The notes beneath the pieces were generated by a model that was not told the origin of the DNA, did not search any database, and was given only the letters and a program-made list of their open reading frames with translations. This document shows positions 1 to 7,296 of a stretch of DNA of 64,000 nt, piece by piece. The DNA comes from Galaxea fascicularis (taxonomy: Eukaryota; Cnidaria; Anthozoa; Scleractinia; Euphylliidae), in contig OX419341.1 in NCBI GenBank assembly GCA_948470475.1, positions 6,154,353 through 6,218,352 of the forward strand, written 5' to 3'. Within the stretch, counting starts at the first letter, position 1, and every line of letters starts with the position of its first letter. The translations under genes were made by a program, and so were the position numbers.

Positions 1-54
1 CATGCACGTGGTGTGGTGTTGGGGGAAGCGGCAAACGAGTGCGTGCCCGGGAAT
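1..54 (-). CDS. Tail cassette 18, cut by window edge
   Basis: Follows GTAAGTTTTTTTCAG, phase 0. The 18 visible codons (IPGHALVC then HTTCM) match cassettes 16 and 17, so the array continues beyond the window. Confidence 0.5.
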   Translation of the reverse strand, partial: MPGHALVCRFPQHHTTCM

Positions 55-65
55 CTGAAAAAAAC

Positions 66-161
66 TTACTGGGTCAGACCCCACCATCCGTCGTCCGTGT
101 AACACATGCACACGGTGTGTTCCCACGGATTGACGACGCACGTCAAAATGTGCCCGGGGAT
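66..161 (-). CDS. Tail cassette 17
   Basis: Follows CCTTTTTTCAG, phase 0, 31 codons, reading IPGHILTCVVNPWEHTVCMC and then a Trp pair. The stop TAA is formed by the donor GTAAGT at 69. The next acceptor lies only 15 bases after the donor. Confidence 0.55.
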   Translation of the reverse strand: MPGHILTCVVNPWEHTVCMCYTDDGWWGLTQ

Positions 162-274
162 CTGAAAAAAGGAATGAAAGGACATGAAAGGACGTACGGT
201 GGTGATGGTGGTTCGCACATGCACGCGACGTGTGTCCAAGGATCGATGATGCACGTTAGAATGTGCCCTGGAAT
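143..274 (-). CDS. Tail cassette 16
   Basis: Follows CGTCATTTACAG, phase 0. Begins IPGHILTCIIDPWTHVACMC, close to cassettes 17 and 18. A donor GTACGT lies at 197, ahead of the stop. Confidence 0.5.
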   Translation of the reverse strand: MPGHILTCIIDPWTHVACMCEPPSPPYVLSCPFIPFFRSPGTF

Positions 275-307
275 CTGTAAATGACGGGAAAAAAACACTT
301 ACACTCA

Positions 308-394
308 TCAGCTGGTGCATGCGTTCGCATGGCAAAGGATGCAGAGGTGGATCGTGCCGCAGAGGGCGCAGAGCATGAGTCTGTGGGGATTTAA
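308..394 (-). CDS. Tail cassette 15, paired CxxC
   Basis: Follows TTCTCTTTTTTCAG, phase 0, 28 codons, with two CxxC pairs (LCALCG and LCILCH) and a further Cys, suggesting metal binding. It ends in TGA TGA, six bases before the donor GTAAGTG at 302. Confidence 0.55.
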   Translation of the reverse strand, partial: LNPHRLMLCALCGTIHLCILCHANACTS

Positions 395-411
395 CTGAAA
401 AAAGAGAATAC

Positions 412-503
412 CTTTGATACAATCGAATTAACCCCCATTTGTACGTGAAGCCGTAGGCACTGGGGCAGGTGCACTTGTGAACGTGACCCTCTAGGGTAGC
501 GAT
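412..503 (-). CDS. Tail cassette 14
   Basis: Follows CCATTGCTTCGACAG, phase 0. It reads HKCTCPSAYGFTYKWG, paralogous to cassette 13, up to a donor GTATTC at 411. No stop is formed at this donor. Confidence 0.45.
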
Positions 504-518
504 CTGTCGAAGCAATGG

Positions 519-614
519 TCAAAGGTTGGTGTCTAGATATTGGATGCCCCATTTGTATTTCTTCGCTAGGATGAATGGGCACGTGCAATGAACGGTGCTT
601 AACCAACGAACGAT
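519..614 (-). CDS. Tail cassette 13
   Basis: Follows TTTTTTTCCATCAG, phase 0, 31 codons, with CTCP and YKWG motifs shared with cassette 14. It ends at TGA; no clear donor follows. Confidence 0.5.
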   Translation of the reverse strand: MVRWLSTVHCTCPFILAKKYKWGIQYLDTNL

Positions 615-638
615 CTGATGGAAAAAAATCAATACGTA

Positions 639-755
639 CTAGTTGTAACCGGTTTGCCAAGGGTATGTCCCTGGGGCGTGCCAACGATTGTGCCAAGTCA
701 AGCACAAGGAAGAGGGATAATATTGATAGTACCCCGACCTCGTGAACCCTGCAAT
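639..755 (-). CDS. Tail cassette 12
   Basis: Follows CTCCTTTTTTCAG, phase 0, 38 codons, rich in Trp and Tyr (SLCLTWHNRWHAPGTYPW). The stop TAG borrows the G of the donor GTACGT at 639. Confidence 0.55.
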   Translation of the reverse strand: MAGFTRSGYYQYYPSSLCLTWHNRWHAPGTYPWQTGYN

Positions 756-778
756 CTGAAAAAAGGAGTACCTACGTG

Positions 779-931
779 TTAGTTCTGGAGTGGGAGAGTG
801 TAGAAGAAAGAGGGTTGCCTTCCCCAATTCGCCACGTGCAAACGGTCTATGAGGTGGCAATCGCAATCTGGAACGAGGAGATCTGTGGTGGCCGCCGCAT
901 GACCGTGCCCGAATGTGGAGAGTATCCAATC
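779..931 (-). CDS. Tail cassette 11
   Basis: Starts in phase 0 after a poor acceptor (TTCATGAAG), 50 codons, with PDCDCHLIDRLHVANWG. The stop TAA lies eight bases before the donor GTACTCC at 771. The acceptor is the weakest in the array. Confidence 0.4.
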   Translation of the reverse strand, partial: DWILSTFGHGHAAATTDLLVPDCDCHLIDRLHVANWGRQPSFFYTLPLQN

Positions 932-955
932 CTTCATGAAGCAATTTTTTATTAC

Positions 956-1147
956 CTATGGATAAATGTCGTGGGTCACCAGAGGTGTTATATGCCAAGG
1001 ACCATTGCTTCGACAGACGTGTGCGCGTATGATTTTGAGAGGGTTGGGGCGATGGCACGCTAGGAGGAGTGCCGACGCCCCGGTGGGGACCTGTGTGGCG
1101 ATGGGCACCCATATGTAATCGCATACCGTGTTTTTTCCTGCTAAACC
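956..1147 (-). CDS. Tail cassette 10
   Basis: Follows CTTTTTTCCAG, phase 0, 63 codons, the longest tail, with VCDYIWVPI and further Cys and Trp residues. The stop TAG directly precedes the donor GTAATAAA at 955. Confidence 0.55.
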   Translation of the reverse strand, partial: GLAGKNTVCDYIWVPIATQVPTGASALLLACHRPNPLKIIRAHVCRSNGPWHITPLVTHDIYP

Positions 1148-1248
1148 CTGGAAAAAAGAAAAGTGGAGTCTGAGCATGGGGTGGGTGCTTCCGGTCCGTG
1201 GCGAAGGAGATAATTGTGGCGTATGATGCCGTGAATGGACAAGAGTAC
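1141..1248 (-). CDS. Possible tail cassette 9
   Basis: Follows TTTTTTTTGTCCCACAACAG, phase 0, 35 codons, with the stop just past the next acceptor. It could instead be an intron of about 100 bases joining cassettes 8 and 10. Confidence 0.25.
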   Translation of the reverse strand, partial: VLLSIHGIIRHNYLLRHGPEAPTPCSDSTFLFSRV

Positions 1249-1363
1249 CTGTTGTGGGACAAAAAAAAGCGCGACCCTGAGTGTAGGGGGATGTGTTGGG
1301 GACTACGTTGGTCAAATGCCGATGGAATAGCACCCCATTGACTTGCATTATCTGCGTATGGAC
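1249..1363 (-). CDS. Tail cassette 8
   Basis: Follows CTTTTTTTCACAG, phase 0. It is open up to a weak donor-like GTACTC at 1248 and beyond. The boundary to cassette 9 is ambiguous. Confidence 0.35.
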
Positions 1364-1383
1364 CTGTGAAAAAAAGGATTTTT

Positions 1384-1488
1384 TTACCTGTAGGTCAGTG
1401 AGTGAGGGCAAAAGTAGTAGAGGGGTAAGTCGTGAGCGTAGTGTCTGTGGTAGCCCACCCCGTGGCTGGTCAGTATCTGTATTTCGAT
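1384..1488 (-). CDS. Tail cassette 7
   Basis: Follows CTTTCCTTGCAG, phase 0, 34 codons, His/Tyr-rich with a single Cys. The stop TAA is formed by the donor GTAAAA at 1387. Confidence 0.55.
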   Translation of the reverse strand: MEIQILTSHGVGYHRHYAHDLPLYYFCPHSLTYR

Positions 1489-1511
1489 CTGCAAGGAAAG
1501 GATGTACGTAC

Positions 1512-1621
1512 GTTTGGAACAGGCGGGTCAATTTGTAAGCGTGAAAGTGGCTTAGCCTCGCGTTGCCCGTGCATGCGTCTGTGGACGGGTAGTAGTAGCA
1601 GAGCGTTAGCGAAGGGAGCAT
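1512..1621 (-). CDS. Tail cassette 6
   Basis: Follows TTTCCTTCCAG, phase 0. It reads LCYYYPSTDAC and basic residues up to a donor GTACGT at 1511. No stop is formed at this donor; the frame stays open far downstream, so the true end is unclear. Confidence 0.4.
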
Positions 1622-1646
1622 CTGGAAGGAAATAAAGATGAGATAC

Positions 1647-1769
1647 TTACACCCTGTAGGGGAGGTAATGATGCGTTTTTTCCTTTTGATTGTAGTGTAT
1701 GTGAAGGGGATGGGCACCCATCCACATTCGCATCGCCAAGGGGTAGCAGGAGATGTGAATGGGTAATGG
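1647..1769 (-). CDS. Tail cassette 5
   Basis: Follows a long T tract ending CTCAG, phase 0, 40 codons, Met/His/Tyr-rich. The stop TAA is formed by the donor GTAAGT at 1650. Confidence 0.55.
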   Translation of the reverse strand, partial: PLPIHISCYPLAMRMWMGAHPLHIHYNQKEKTHHYLPYRV

Positions 1770-1799
1770 CTGAGAGGAAAAAAAAAAAAAAAAGGACAC

Positions 1800-1928
1800 T
1801 TACGCCAAGATGGCACCGATGATGGCTGTGAACATGTGAACTAGATAGTCGCTGTCCACTGGTACCCCTTGGTGATGATGAGCCCCCGTCGAGTGTTTGA
1901 ATACACACATTTCCCTGGATGTCAAGGG
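1800..1928 (-). CDS. Tail cassette 4
   Basis: Follows CACCACACAG, phase 0, 42 codons. It begins with a Cys/His-rich part and ends in a hydrophobic stretch (HMFTAIIGAILA). The stop TAA is formed by the donor GTAAGT at 1803. Confidence 0.55.
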   Translation of the reverse strand, partial: PLTSREMCVFKHSTGAHHHQGVPVDSDYLVHMFTAIIGAILA

Positions 1929-1949
1929 CTGTGTGGTGAAATGAGAATG

Positions 1950-2045
1950 TTACCACCCCCACCAGTTTGCATCTGGATCGTAATCTATCCACGTATGGTA
2001 CCACTCTTTGTAACAAAACATGCACACGTCTAAGTGAGGTGTGAA
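1950..2045 (-). CDS. Tail cassette 3
   Basis: Follows a pyrimidine tract ending CATAG, phase 0, 31 codons, with CMFCYKEWYHTW and a Trp-rich end. The stop TAA is formed by the donor sequence GTAACA at 1953. Confidence 0.55.
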   Translation of the reverse strand, partial: FTPHLDVCMFCYKEWYHTWIDYDPDANWWGW

Positions 2046-2186
2046 CTATGCGAAAGGAAAAAAAAAAAAGTACCTTAGGCGTTCGACTTTCGACATGTTT
2101 AGCATCGCCCCGTCTAAGAAAGGTGTTACGTGAAAGTGCCAACCTGCCCATTGGGGCCAACATTCAGTGTCGGGGTTGACTAATGG
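2046..2186 (-). CDS. Tail cassette 2
   Basis: Follows a CATCAG acceptor in phase 0 and encodes 46 codons with a Trp-rich core (ECWPQWAGWHFH). A donor GTAC lies at 2073 and the stop comes just after the following pyrimidine tract. Confidence 0.5.
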   Translation of the reverse strand, partial: PLVNPDTECWPQWAGWHFHVTPFLDGAMLNMSKVERLRYFFFFPFA

Positions 2187-2331
2187 CTGATGTTGAGAAA
2201 AAGAAGAAAAACTCACTGTATGAACGCATATGAGTCCAGTGGTGACGTTGCTTGCGGAAGAAATGAGTATGATGACGCGGTGGATATTCATTAGGGGGGT
2301 ACGTGCAACATTCCTCACGGGGTAACAAGGA
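2164..2331 (-). CDS. Tail cassette 1
   Basis: Begins right after a TTCTTTTTTTTCAG acceptor, 70 bases downstream of the constant-exon donor, and continues its frame (phase 0) for 55 codons. It is rich in Cys, His, Pro and Tyr (EECCTYPPNEY). A donor-like GTGAGT lies at 2216, before the stop. Confidence 0.5.
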   Translation of the reverse strand, partial: SLLPREECCTYPPNEYPPRHHTHFFRKQRHHWTHMRSYSEFFFFFSTSAISQPRH

Positions 2332-2401
2332 CTGAAAAAAAAGAAGCCAATGACCAAAGTAGGCCCCTAGTGCGAATGACAGAAAAAACGAAAAAACATA
2401 C

Positions 2402-2914
2402 CGTGCCATGGACGCGACATCGCGGCAAATTGTCGAGGTGTTGATGCACCTTGTCCCATCCCATGGCTTTCCTTTGTTTCACATTGTCTTTCGCCTCCGC
2501 CTTCAACTTTTCCAACAACACCGTTTCTTTCAGATGAATGGACAAGGTGTCCCACGCGCTCCAGAAAGGGGGTAGCGGAGCCGGTGCGGCGGCGGGAACC
2601 CACTTCATGGGGCCTGTCCTTTCCCATGTACCGGGAGGCTCGCCAGCCCACGTGCAGATATCTGGTACGGCGACCAGCTTTGAGGTACCGTCCGGCTTCG
2701 GGAAGGCCAGCCATTGTTGATCGGTCGATAGTCGAGGGCACTTGACGTTGGGCTGGTAGATGGTCACTTGTTTCGAGATGGTGTTGCCGTCGTCGTCTGT
2801 CACTTCAGCTTCGACGGTAGAGTACGATGGTCGTGAGGCTTGTGACTCGTACGTCAACGAGGTTTGCATGCAGTCCTCGAGGTGTTGTGCACTTGCTCTG
2901 GGTTGCGATGACAT
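2402..2914 (-). CDS. Constant first exon of cassette-array gene, function unknown
   Basis: I do not recognise this 171-codon reading frame. It starts at the ATG at 2914, shortly after a CCAAT box and an A/T-rich TATA-like site in the shared inverted-repeat promoter, and diverges from DNA polymerase B. The protein has an acidic segment (EVTDDDGNTIS), a tryptophan/proline-rich middle (CTWAGEPPGTWERTGPMKW), and a lysine/glutamate-rich, probably helical C-terminal part (LEKLKAEAKDNVKQRKAMG). There is no signal peptide or membrane segment. After codon 171 (ACG) comes a good 5' splice site, GTATGT, exactly in phase 0. A pyrimidine-tract acceptor follows 70 bases later at 2332. Unspliced, the frame continues to a stop at 2315. 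I read it as the common N-terminal part of proteins whose C-terminal tails come from the cassettes at 1-2331. The splice sites are seen; the splicing is inferred. Confidence 0.6.
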
Positions 2915-3143
2915 GATAGTGAATGAGGAGGTGCGCGTTTGGCGCGCGTAAATAGTCCGATGGGTCGTCCAATCAGAGACGGGGACGGCCGTCACGTGGG
3001 GTGGGAAGAAAGGGGGGGTACCCCCCCATCCCCCATTTATTCCCACGTGATCAGGGAGGGGGCCAATGAGAGCAAGGGGGTGACGTGAGCGACCGAGTTG
3101 GATAAAAGGAAAGGTTGACGTACCGAGTAGCACAAAAAAGAGG
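2915..3143. promoter_or_regulatory. Divergent promoter: cassette gene / polB
   Basis: This gap separates two divergent genes. Toward polB it has a CCAAT box near 3063 and GATAAAAGG at 3101, about 38 bases before the ATG. Toward the cassette gene it has CCAAT (reverse ATTGG) near 2969 and a TATA-like ATTTACGCGC. It contains the left inverted repeat, with CACGTG E-boxes. Confidence 0.55.
2963..3044. repeat. Inverted repeat, left copy
   Basis: Matches the reverse complement of 21227-21308 at 81 of 82 positions. The centre is a perfect palindrome of seven G, TA and seven C; a CACGTG and a CCAAT box lie beside it. Both copies lie between divergent genes. It could be an internal terminal-repeat relic or a duplicated promoter/origin module. 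Confidence 0.85.
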
Positions 3144-6100
3144 ATGGCCGAGAATGATGATGATGAGAATGGACGATTTGACTTTACGCTGGAACCCATG
3201 TTCGACCGTCGCAGCCAGAGACTGGGGGTCCAGGAACGGGTCTTTCGCACCCGTCTGCAGCAACGAGGTTCCTTGGGACGTGGGCGTCGAATAGGAGGAG
3301 CGCTCACGGAAGGGTTGCGCCGAGTCGTCCGAGACCTGGTGAGGGATGAGGATATCGACGACCGGGATCGCGTGTTCTTCACGATAGGCTCTGACCGCAT
3401 CGCCAACAATTACAACGGATGGGGTCTGAGAGCGGAGGAATGGCGCCGGAATGACCTGCGCGTGGATGCGATGCTCGAGCACATGCAACGAATGCTCAAT
3501 TCCAATGAACAATTTGAAGTGGACGATAGTTTTCATCTCACCTTTGTTCATGTGCGTGGGACGCCCCGCGGCGGCGGAAAGAGAAGGAGTAGGAAACCCG
3601 GGCATTGTTCCCTGGAGGTATTGAGAAAGATGAAGAAGACCGTGGTGCGCATCGAGAGAGATCCTCAGAATTTGTGTTGCGCGCGAGCCATCGTGACGGC
3701 CATGGCCAAAGCGAAAGAAAGTCCGAGATGGGAGGAGTACATGCGAGGGCGGTGGTTGCAGAAGTACGAAGCGAAGCAATTGCATCGCAGGGCCGGGGTG
3801 CCCTTCGGACCGTGCGGCGATGACGAATTGAAACGATTTGCCTCTCATCCCGATTTGTACGAGTATACGATCGTGGTGGTGGATGCCGATCGTCTTTTCA
3901 AAACCTTTGCCTATGGGTTCGGGCACAAGCGGATCGGATTACTGCACGACGGCGGCCATTACGACGCCATCACGTCCTTGCCGGGGTTCTTCGGGACCAG
4001 TTACATTTGCGCGTACTGCTATAAGGGGTACAATGACCAGGGACAGCATCGGTGCGAGAAGAACGAAAAGCATTGCCCGTCGTGCCTTCAAGACGAATGT
4101 GCGGAGTACACGGAAGCACGCGCGGCGCGGATGGGACCCACCGTGGAGTGCGCGAGTTGTCGGCGGTCTTTTTACGGAGGGAAATGCCTGGAGAATCACT
4201 TCAGTCGAACGCTCAGTGGTCAATTGCCCGGGTTTGGGAGACCCTCCGTCTGCACGTGCCGAAGGAGATGCAAAGACTGCTTGAAATTGTTGTGCGGTGT
4301 CGAGGTCATCCGGAGGCACCTTTGCGGTCATGCCGACTGCCCCTCTTGCAAGGAATACGTGGACATTGGCACGCACAAGTGTTACCTTCAACGGGCGAAA
4401 CGTCCGGATGAATTGAGGAAGGAGCGTGCGAAGATGAGGAGGAAGAGGAAGTCGGCTCGACGCGGAGCCGCAGCGGGATGGCGAACGGTCCGTGCCAACG
4501 AAGGAGGCAGTGACGTTGAGGAGGATGTCGCGACGGAGGTGGAGCCGCTCCACGTGTTCTTCGATATCGAGTGCATGCAAGAACACGGGAAGCACGTCCC
4601 GAATCTGGTGGTGGCCGAAACGGAGAGCGACGATCGCCCTTTTCGTTTCCCAGGCGAGGAGTGCATGCGCGATTTCCTGGAGTGGTTGGATACCCTCACC
4701 AAAGGCGATAAACAACCGTTGACGGTCATTGCGCATAATTTCCAAGGGTACGACAGTTATCCCGCCATCCGACAGTACCACGCGGAGAAGAGGGACATCC
4801 AACAGATACGGAATGGAGCGAAAGTGTTGAGTCTTTGCCACGATGGTATCCGCTTCATCGACTCCCTCTCGTTCTTCCAGATGCCGTTGGCCGCCTTTCC
4901 GAAGACCTTCGGGTTGACCGAACTGAAGAAAGGGTACTTTCCGCACCTGTTCAATGTGCCCGCCAACGCCCAGTACGTGGGACCCATCCCCAGCCAAGAT
5001 TATTTCATGCCCGAGGGGATGTCGGTGAAGGGTCGCCGAGAGTTCGAAAAGTGGCATGCCGAACAAGTGAGGGAGCACGTGGAATTCGACTTTGCCCAAG
5101 AACTGGTCAGTTATTGCGAATCGGACGTGCGGCTGTTGAAAGAGGGTTGCTTGACATTCAAACGCTTGTTTGAAGCCGAGACGGGATTCAACCCCTTCGA
5201 TCGGATCACCATTGCTTCGGCTTGCAATAGGGACCTTCGTATGAATCGGATGGCCGAAAACACGATCGCGAGCGAACCTTTGACGGGATGGAGGCGTCGC
5301 ACCAACCATTCGCGCGTCTCCATGGAATGGTTGCTGTGGGTGGAGCATGGGCTACGTCGAGATCGTTGGGCGGCCATGACGGAGGAGGATGCGGACGCGG
5401 AGGACATGATGGCACTGGCGTACCCGGACACGGCCCATCTGCATCATCCGCTGTGGCGCACGCACGTTCAACACGCCGCCAACGAGGGCGAGCACAAGGT
5501 GCCTGGAACGCGGTACACCCTGGACGGGTTCGACGAGCAATCGAAGACGGCCTACGAATTCCAAGGTTGCTTTTGGCACGGGTGTCGAACGTGTTTCCCC
5601 CAACGCACGGAGGAGCACTTGCGTTTGCTCGGACGCTCCATGGAGGCCGTGCGCGCGTTGACCATTGAGAAGACGAAGGTACTGACGAGCAAAGGGTATC
5701 GCGTGGTGGAGATGTGGGAGTGCGAGTGGGACCGCCTGAAGCGAGAGGACGCCGACGTGAAAGCCTTCGTCGACCGCTTGGATTTGAAAGACCCACTCGA
5801 CCCCCGCGAGGCGTTCTTCGGGGGTCGCACCAACGCGGTTCAATTGTACGCCCTGGCGGAAGTCTCGAGGGGGGAACAGATTCGCTATTACGATTATACC
5901 AGTCTGTACCCATTCGTCAACAAGACCAGCTGCTACCCCATCGGCCATCCGGAGTTCCTTTACAACCCGGACGGCACCGACATCAGCAACTATTTTGGGC
6001 TCATCAAATGCACCGTGCTGCCGCCAGAAGGGTTATATCATCCGGTCTTGCCCTATCGCACGCACGGCAAGTTGACGTTTCCCCTCTGCAGAAGTTGCGT

Positions 6101-7226
6101 GGAAGAGAATGTCGACCGCCCACTGTTGGAGAAAGTGAAAGAATGCCATCATGGCGATGCGGACCGGTGTTTGGTGGGAACCTGGTGCACCCCCGAGTTG
6201 CTGAAAGCCCAGGAGAAGGGATACTTGATCGTGGACGTGCACGAAGTATGGCATTTCCGACGGGCGTGTAAAGGTCTGTTCAAGTCCTACGTGAATAAAT
6301 GGTTGAAATTGAAGGAAGAAGCGAGCGGTTGGCCGGAAGGGTGCGACACGGCAGAGCAACGCCAAGAGCACATTCGTTCGTACGAAGCGCGAGAAGGCAT
6401 CCGCTTGGACGAGACCAAGATGGCGAAAAACCCGGGGTTGCGTGCGACGGCCAAATTGATGCTGAACAGCATGTGGGGGAAATTCGGGCAACGCGAAAAT
6501 AAAGTCCAAGTCAAAGAGTTTACGGAGCCTCAAGCCATGCACGCCTTCTTGGACAGTGATCAACATGAGATTCGATACGTCAGTCCATTGACCGAAGCGC
6601 GTGTCGAAGTGCATTTCAAGAAAGAGCACGAGGACCGTGCGACGTCGCCCAACCTCAATATCTTCGTGGCCGCATTCACCACCTGTTGGGCCCGTTTGCG
6701 TTTGTACGAGGCGTTGGAGTTGTTGGGGGAACGCGTTTTGTATTATGACACCGACTCGGTGATTTTCAAGCATCGACCCGGGGACGCCGAACCGTCATTG
6801 GGGAAGTACTTGGGGGAGTTCAAAAATGAGCTGGAGGGAGACGATTTCATCGTGGAGTTCTGCTCGGGAGGCCCCAAGAATTACGGGTACCGCACGCATG
6901 GAGGGAAGACGGTGTGCAAAGTGCGTGGGTTTTCCCTGAACAGTGAAGGGCACTTGCAACTCAATTACGAGACGCTCAAGAAGAACACCCTCGACGAACT
7001 GCAGTCCCCCCTGGAGGAACCCCGATGGAATCGCATCGTCAAGACGCACCAGATTGTTCGGGATCCTCTGGAGTACCAATTGTACACGCACCCGCAGTAT
7101 AAAGATTATCGGTTGGTCTACAACAAGAGGGTGTTGGATCCCATGACGTCCCGTACCTACCCGTACGGCTACGAGAGATTGACCGAGGAAGATCGAGAGG
7201 TCATGCAGATCCTCGGAGACCTTTGA
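3144..7226 (+). CDS. polB: Protein-primed family B DNA polymerase (Polinton/adintovirus type)
   Basis: A 1360-residue polymerase that would replicate the linear element from a protein primer. From about residue 285 to 420 there is a run of Cys/His pairs typical of Polinton polymerases. The 3'-5' exonuclease motifs are DIEC near 472, HNFQGYD near 531 and YCESDVRLL near 657. Before the palm, EFQGCFWHGC (near 804) marks the restriction-endonuclease-like segment found in this family. Palm motifs follow: DYTSLYP (about 917), NSMWGKFG (about 1108) and YYDTDSV (about 1200). The start is supported by a TATA-like GATAAAAGG 40 bases upstream. All catalytic motifs look intact and there is no frameshift, so the copy is young or still under selection. 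It is the only core gene on the plus strand and converges with the PLA2-like gene. Confidence 0.95.
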   Translation: MAENDDDENGRFDFTLEPMFDRRSQRLGVQERVFRTRLQQRGSLGRGRRIGGALTEGLRRVVRDLVRDEDIDDRDRVFFTIGSDRIANNYNGWGLRAEEWRRNDLRVDAMLEHMQRMLNSNEQFEVDDSFHLTFVHVRGTPRGGGKRRSRKPGHCSLEVLRKMKKTVVRIERDPQNLCCARAIVTAMAKAKESPRWEEYMRGRWLQKYEAKQLHRRAGVPFGPCGDDELKRFASHPDLYEYTIVVVDADRLFKTFAYGFGHKRIGLLHDGGHYDAITSLPGFFGTSYICAYCYKGYNDQGQHRCEKNEKHCPSCLQDECAEYTEARAARMGPTVECASCRRSFYGGKCLENHFSRTLSGQLPGFGRPSVCTCRRRCKDCLKLLCGVEVIRRHLCGHADCPSCKEYVDIGTHKCYLQRAKRPDELRKERAKMRRKRKSARRGAAAGWRTVRANEGGSDVEEDVATEVEPLHVFFDIECMQEHGKHVPNLVVAETESDDRPFRFPGEECMRDFLEWLDTLTKGDKQPLTVIAHNFQGYDSYPAIRQYHAEKRDIQQIRNGAKVLSLCHDGIRFIDSLSFFQMPLAAFPKTFGLTELKKGYFPHLFNVPANAQYVGPIPSQDYFMPEGMSVKGRREFEKWHAEQVREHVEFDFAQELVSYCESDVRLLKEGCLTFKRLFEAETGFNPFDRITIASACNRDLRMNRMAENTIASEPLTGWRRRTNHSRVSMEWLLWVEHGLRRDRWAAMTEEDADAEDMMALAYPDTAHLHHPLWRTHVQHAANEGEHKVPGTRYTLDGFDEQSKTAYEFQGCFWHGCRTCFPQRTEEHLRLLGRSMEAVRALTIEKTKVLTSKGYRVVEMWECEWDRLKREDADVKAFVDRLDLKDPLDPREAFFGGRTNAVQLYALAEVSRGEQIRYYDYTSLYPFVNKTSCYPIGHPEFLYNPDGTDISNYFGLIKCTVLPPEGLYHPVLPYRTHGKLTFPLCRSCVEENVDRPLLEKVKECHHGDADRCLVGTWCTPELLKAQEKGYLIVDVHEVWHFRRACKGLFKSYVNKWLKLKEEASGWPEGCDTAEQRQEHIRSYEAREGIRLDETKMAKNPGLRATAKLMLNSMWGKFGQRENKVQVKEFTEPQAMHAFLDSDQHEIRYVSPLTEARVEVHFKKEHEDRATSPNLNIFVAAFTTCWARLRLYEALELLGERVLYYDTDSVIFKHRPGDAEPSLGKYLGEFKNELEGDDFIVEFCSGGPKNYGYRTHGGKTVCKVRGFSLNSEGHLQLNYETLKKNTLDELQSPLEEPRWNRIVKTHQIVRDPLEYQLYTHPQYKDYRLVYNKRVLDPMTSRTYPYGYERLTEEDREVMQILGDL

Positions 7227-7296
7227 GAGACAATGAACACTCTGTTTTCTTTGCTGTGTAAAAAAATGTTTTATTCTTCGCTTGAGTCATTAAACG
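7227..7296. terminator. Convergent 3' ends with minus-strand poly(A) signal
   Basis: The stops of polB and the PLA2-like gene lie 70 bases apart. The minus strand carries AATAAA at 7275-7270 for the late cluster. No canonical AATAAA is seen for polB here. Confidence 0.5.

Noticed and set aside
639..1816. Long minus-strand frames at 639-1262 and 956-1816
   Set aside because: They join parts of several cassettes through pyrimidine tracts; treated as the chance result of cassettes in the same genomic frame.
1..2400. One gene with many tiny introns spliced in series
   Set aside because: Serial joining shifts frame at most junctions (cassette lengths mostly 2 modulo 3) and runs into the stop codons at the donors; gaps of 15-36 bases are also too short for normal splicing.
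1..2400. CRISPR-like or simple tandem repeat array
   Set aside because: Only splice-site-like bases recur; spacing is irregular and the repeats are not constant.
3939..7091. Long minus-strand ORFs within polB
   Set aside because: Antisense shadows of the polymerase; no domain features.
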